A stretch of DNA of 36,682 bases. Source: Thermotogae bacterium (GTDB taxonomy: Bacteria > Hydrothermota > Hydrothermia > LBFQ01). Shown one piece after another: positions 34,898-36,682 of the stretch (its first letter is position 1; every line of letters begins with the position of its first letter). A program made the position numbers and the translations under genes. The DNA lies in NCBI GenBank assembly GCA_013153965.1, contig JAADDJ010000044.1:1-36682 (forward strand). Reading direction: 5' to 3'. A model generated the notes under the pieces. The model saw only the letters and a program-made list of their open reading frames with translations. It ran no database searches and was not told the DNA's origin.

Positions 34898-36649
34898 TCA
34901 GTCCATCCTATCGGGGGCCTCAACCCCGAGGGCGTTCAGGCCGAGCTTCACGGTGTGCATCACCGCCTCGGAGAGGGTGAGACGCTGTCCCTGACGGGGA
35001 GCTCCCACTATACGGTTGTTCTGATAGAAGCGGTGGTAGGTGTGGGCCAGCTCTATCAGGTAATCTACCAGAAGGTTGGGCGAAAACTGGCCGGTAGTCC
35101 CGGATGTGCTCGGCAGGCCCATGGACGCGAACACCCCCTCGCGCAGGTTTAGGGGAACGGTCTTTATGAGGTAGTAGGGGAGATACTGGACGAGGGCGGC
35201 CACGTCCCTCTCCTCGCCTAAGGGGGCACCCATCGGTTGAGGCTCGGCACCGTTCGCCTCGGCGTAGTCCAGAAGGCTCCTTATTCGGGCGTGGGCGTAC
35301 TGGGTGTAGAAGACGGGATTCTCCTTGACGGCCTTCTTCGCCAAGGTCAGGTCAAAGTTGAGCTCTGTCTGGGGAGCGCGCAGGAGCATGAAGAATCTGA
35401 CCGCATCCTTTCCCACCTCGTCCATAAGGTCGTCTAAGGTGTATATGCGTCCCGCCCGTTTGGACATCCTAACCCTCCTGCCCTCCTCATAGAGATTGAC
35501 CTGGCCGGCGATTATCACGTCGTACGTGGCTTCCCTGCCCGTCGCCTCCATGAAGGCCCGCATCACGGCCTTCATCCGTGGTATGTACCCGTGATGGTCG
35601 GGGCCGAAGATGTCGTATATGTATTCGTAACCGCGAAGGAGTTTGTAGAGATGGTACGCCGCATCCCAGAAGAAGTACGTGGGCTGACCGTTTGACCTCA
35701 CCACCACCCTATCCTTATCGTCGCCGTAGAGGGTGGATTTGAAGTACAGGGCCCATCCGGGGTACCTGTACGTGCCGCCGTCGTACAGGTCCGAGAGGCT
35801 CGGAGGCACCTCGTGGGAGATCTCCCCGTGGCCGTCTTGGAAGTAGAGGAGATTCATACGGCGGAGGATGGCGTAGGTCCTCTCCGGGTACTCGGACTTC
35901 CTTATCCACGACTCATGGACGAAGTTATCGTAGTGTATGCCGTACCTTCTCAAGGTCTCTTTCTGGAGCTGGAGGATGCGATGGGCGACTTTGCGACCGA
36001 ACTCTTCGGCCTCCGTGAGGCTCAGTTGGGTGGGTCCCTTAGCCAGCAGGGGGGCGGCCTCCGATACGAACTCTCGGGCCAGCTCCCTCACGTAGTCGCC
36101 ACGGTATCCGTCCTCGGGCATGGGGAACTTGTCCGGAGCGATGAAGTGGAGGATGGAGAGGCCGAGATTGACTATCTGCATCCCCGCGTCATTTACGTAG
36201 TATTCGCTCTCGGCATCGTATCCTAAAAGTTTCAGTATCCGCACTATGCTGTCGCCCACGGCCCCGGCCCGGGCGTTGGCCACGTTCAAGGGTCCGGTCG
36301 GGTTGGCCGATATGAACTCCACCAGTATTCTGACTCCGCTCTTGGGGAATAGACTCTCCCACCGCCCCCGCGCCACCTCGTCGGTCCATCCTCCGAGCGC
36401 CTCGTCTTCCATGCGAAAGTTTATATAGCCTCCGGCTACGCTCAAGGAGAATCTGCCCTTCAGATGGGGCTCCACGCTCTCGGCCATCTCTTGGGCTATC
36501 TTCGGGGGAGGCTGCCTTCGCTCCCTCGCGAGTTTGAAGGGGGCGTTGGTGGTGAAGTCTCCGAATTTGGGATTCTGGGTGCGCTCAACCTCAACGGGTC
36601 CGACCCTCTCCCTCAAGGTTCTCTCCAAGGTGATGTAGGCTCCTCTCAT
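34898..36649 (-). CDS. argS: Arginyl-tRNA synthetase
   Basis: NPKFGDFTTNAPFKLA, EFISANPTGPLNVANARAGAVGDSI, YYVNDAG, RMSKRAGRIYTLDDLMDEVGKDAVRFFML, YAHARIRSLL. Confidence 0.95.
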   Translation of the reverse strand: MRGAYITLERTLRERVGPVEVERTQNPKFGDFTTNAPFKLARERRQPPPKIAQEMAESVEPHLKGRFSLSVAGGYINFRMEDEALGGWTDEVARGRWESLFPKSGVRILVEFISANPTGPLNVANARAGAVGDSIVRILKLLGYDAESEYYVNDAGMQIVNLGLSILHFIAPDKFPMPEDGYRGDYVRELAREFVSEAAPLLAKGPTQLSLTEAEEFGRKVAHRILQLQKETLRRYGIHYDNFVHESWIRKSEYPERTYAILRRMNLLYFQDGHGEISHEVPPSLSDLYDGGTYRYPGWALYFKSTLYGDDKDRVVVRSNGQPTYFFWDAAYHLYKLLRGYEYIYDIFGPDHHGYIPRMKAVMRAFMEATGREATYDVIIAGQVNLYEEGRRVRMSKRAGRIYTLDDLMDEVGKDAVRFFMLLRAPQTELNFDLTLAKKAVKENPVFYTQYAHARIRSLLDYAEANGAEPQPMGAPLGEERDVAALVQYLPYYLIKTVPLNLREGVFASMGLPSTSGTTGQFSPNLLVDYLIELAHTYHRFYQNNRIVGAPRQGQRLTLSEAVMHTVKLGLNALGVEAPDRMD

Positions 36650-36658
36650 CTGGCGGCA

Positions 36659-36664
36659 ATTGTA
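36659..36664 (-). promoter_or_regulatory. -10 box TACAAT for argS
   Basis: 9 nt upstream of ATG 36649. Confidence 0.4.
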
Positions 36665-36682
36665 CCGTGGATGGGTGGGGAA

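Noticed and set aside
1-36682. CRISPR array, transposon, prophage or toxin-antitoxin locus
   Set aside because: No regularly spaced repeats, transposase motifs, phage structural genes or recognisable toxin pairs were seen.

Overview
Gene-dense bacterial chromosomal segment of about 36.7 kb, moderately GC-rich, apparently from an uncultured thermophile-like lineage with type IX secretion (T9SS)-type sorting domains. The taxon is a guess (Hydrothermae/WOR-3-like, low confidence). I see one tRNA-Val(UAC) and about 31 protein genes. Recognisable housekeeping genes are tatC, asd, purS, folP, acyP, rny, pheT, cdsA, uppS, frr, an rmlB-like gene, purM and argS. Also present are an AMMECR1-domain gene, an OsmC-family gene, an SPFH gene, a DUF2227-like gene, a nitrilase, an SDH_sah-type protease, two large secreted proteins with T9SS-like C-termini (one gingipain/C25-like), several TPR proteins, an ankyrin protein with a DUF1963/YwqG-like tail, and a degenerate AAA_14/DUF4143-like protein. 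I found no rRNA, CRISPR array or transposase. The strongest signals are window-wide. (1) The tetranucleotide TCGA is almost absent: by eye I found one copy, in the functionally constrained tRNA T-arm. (2) A TATAAT-like -10 box sits 6-10 nt before the likely start codon of about a dozen genes, most of them operon-leading, which implies pervasive leaderless transcription. All counts are by eye, and all family assignments come from motif recognition without database searches.
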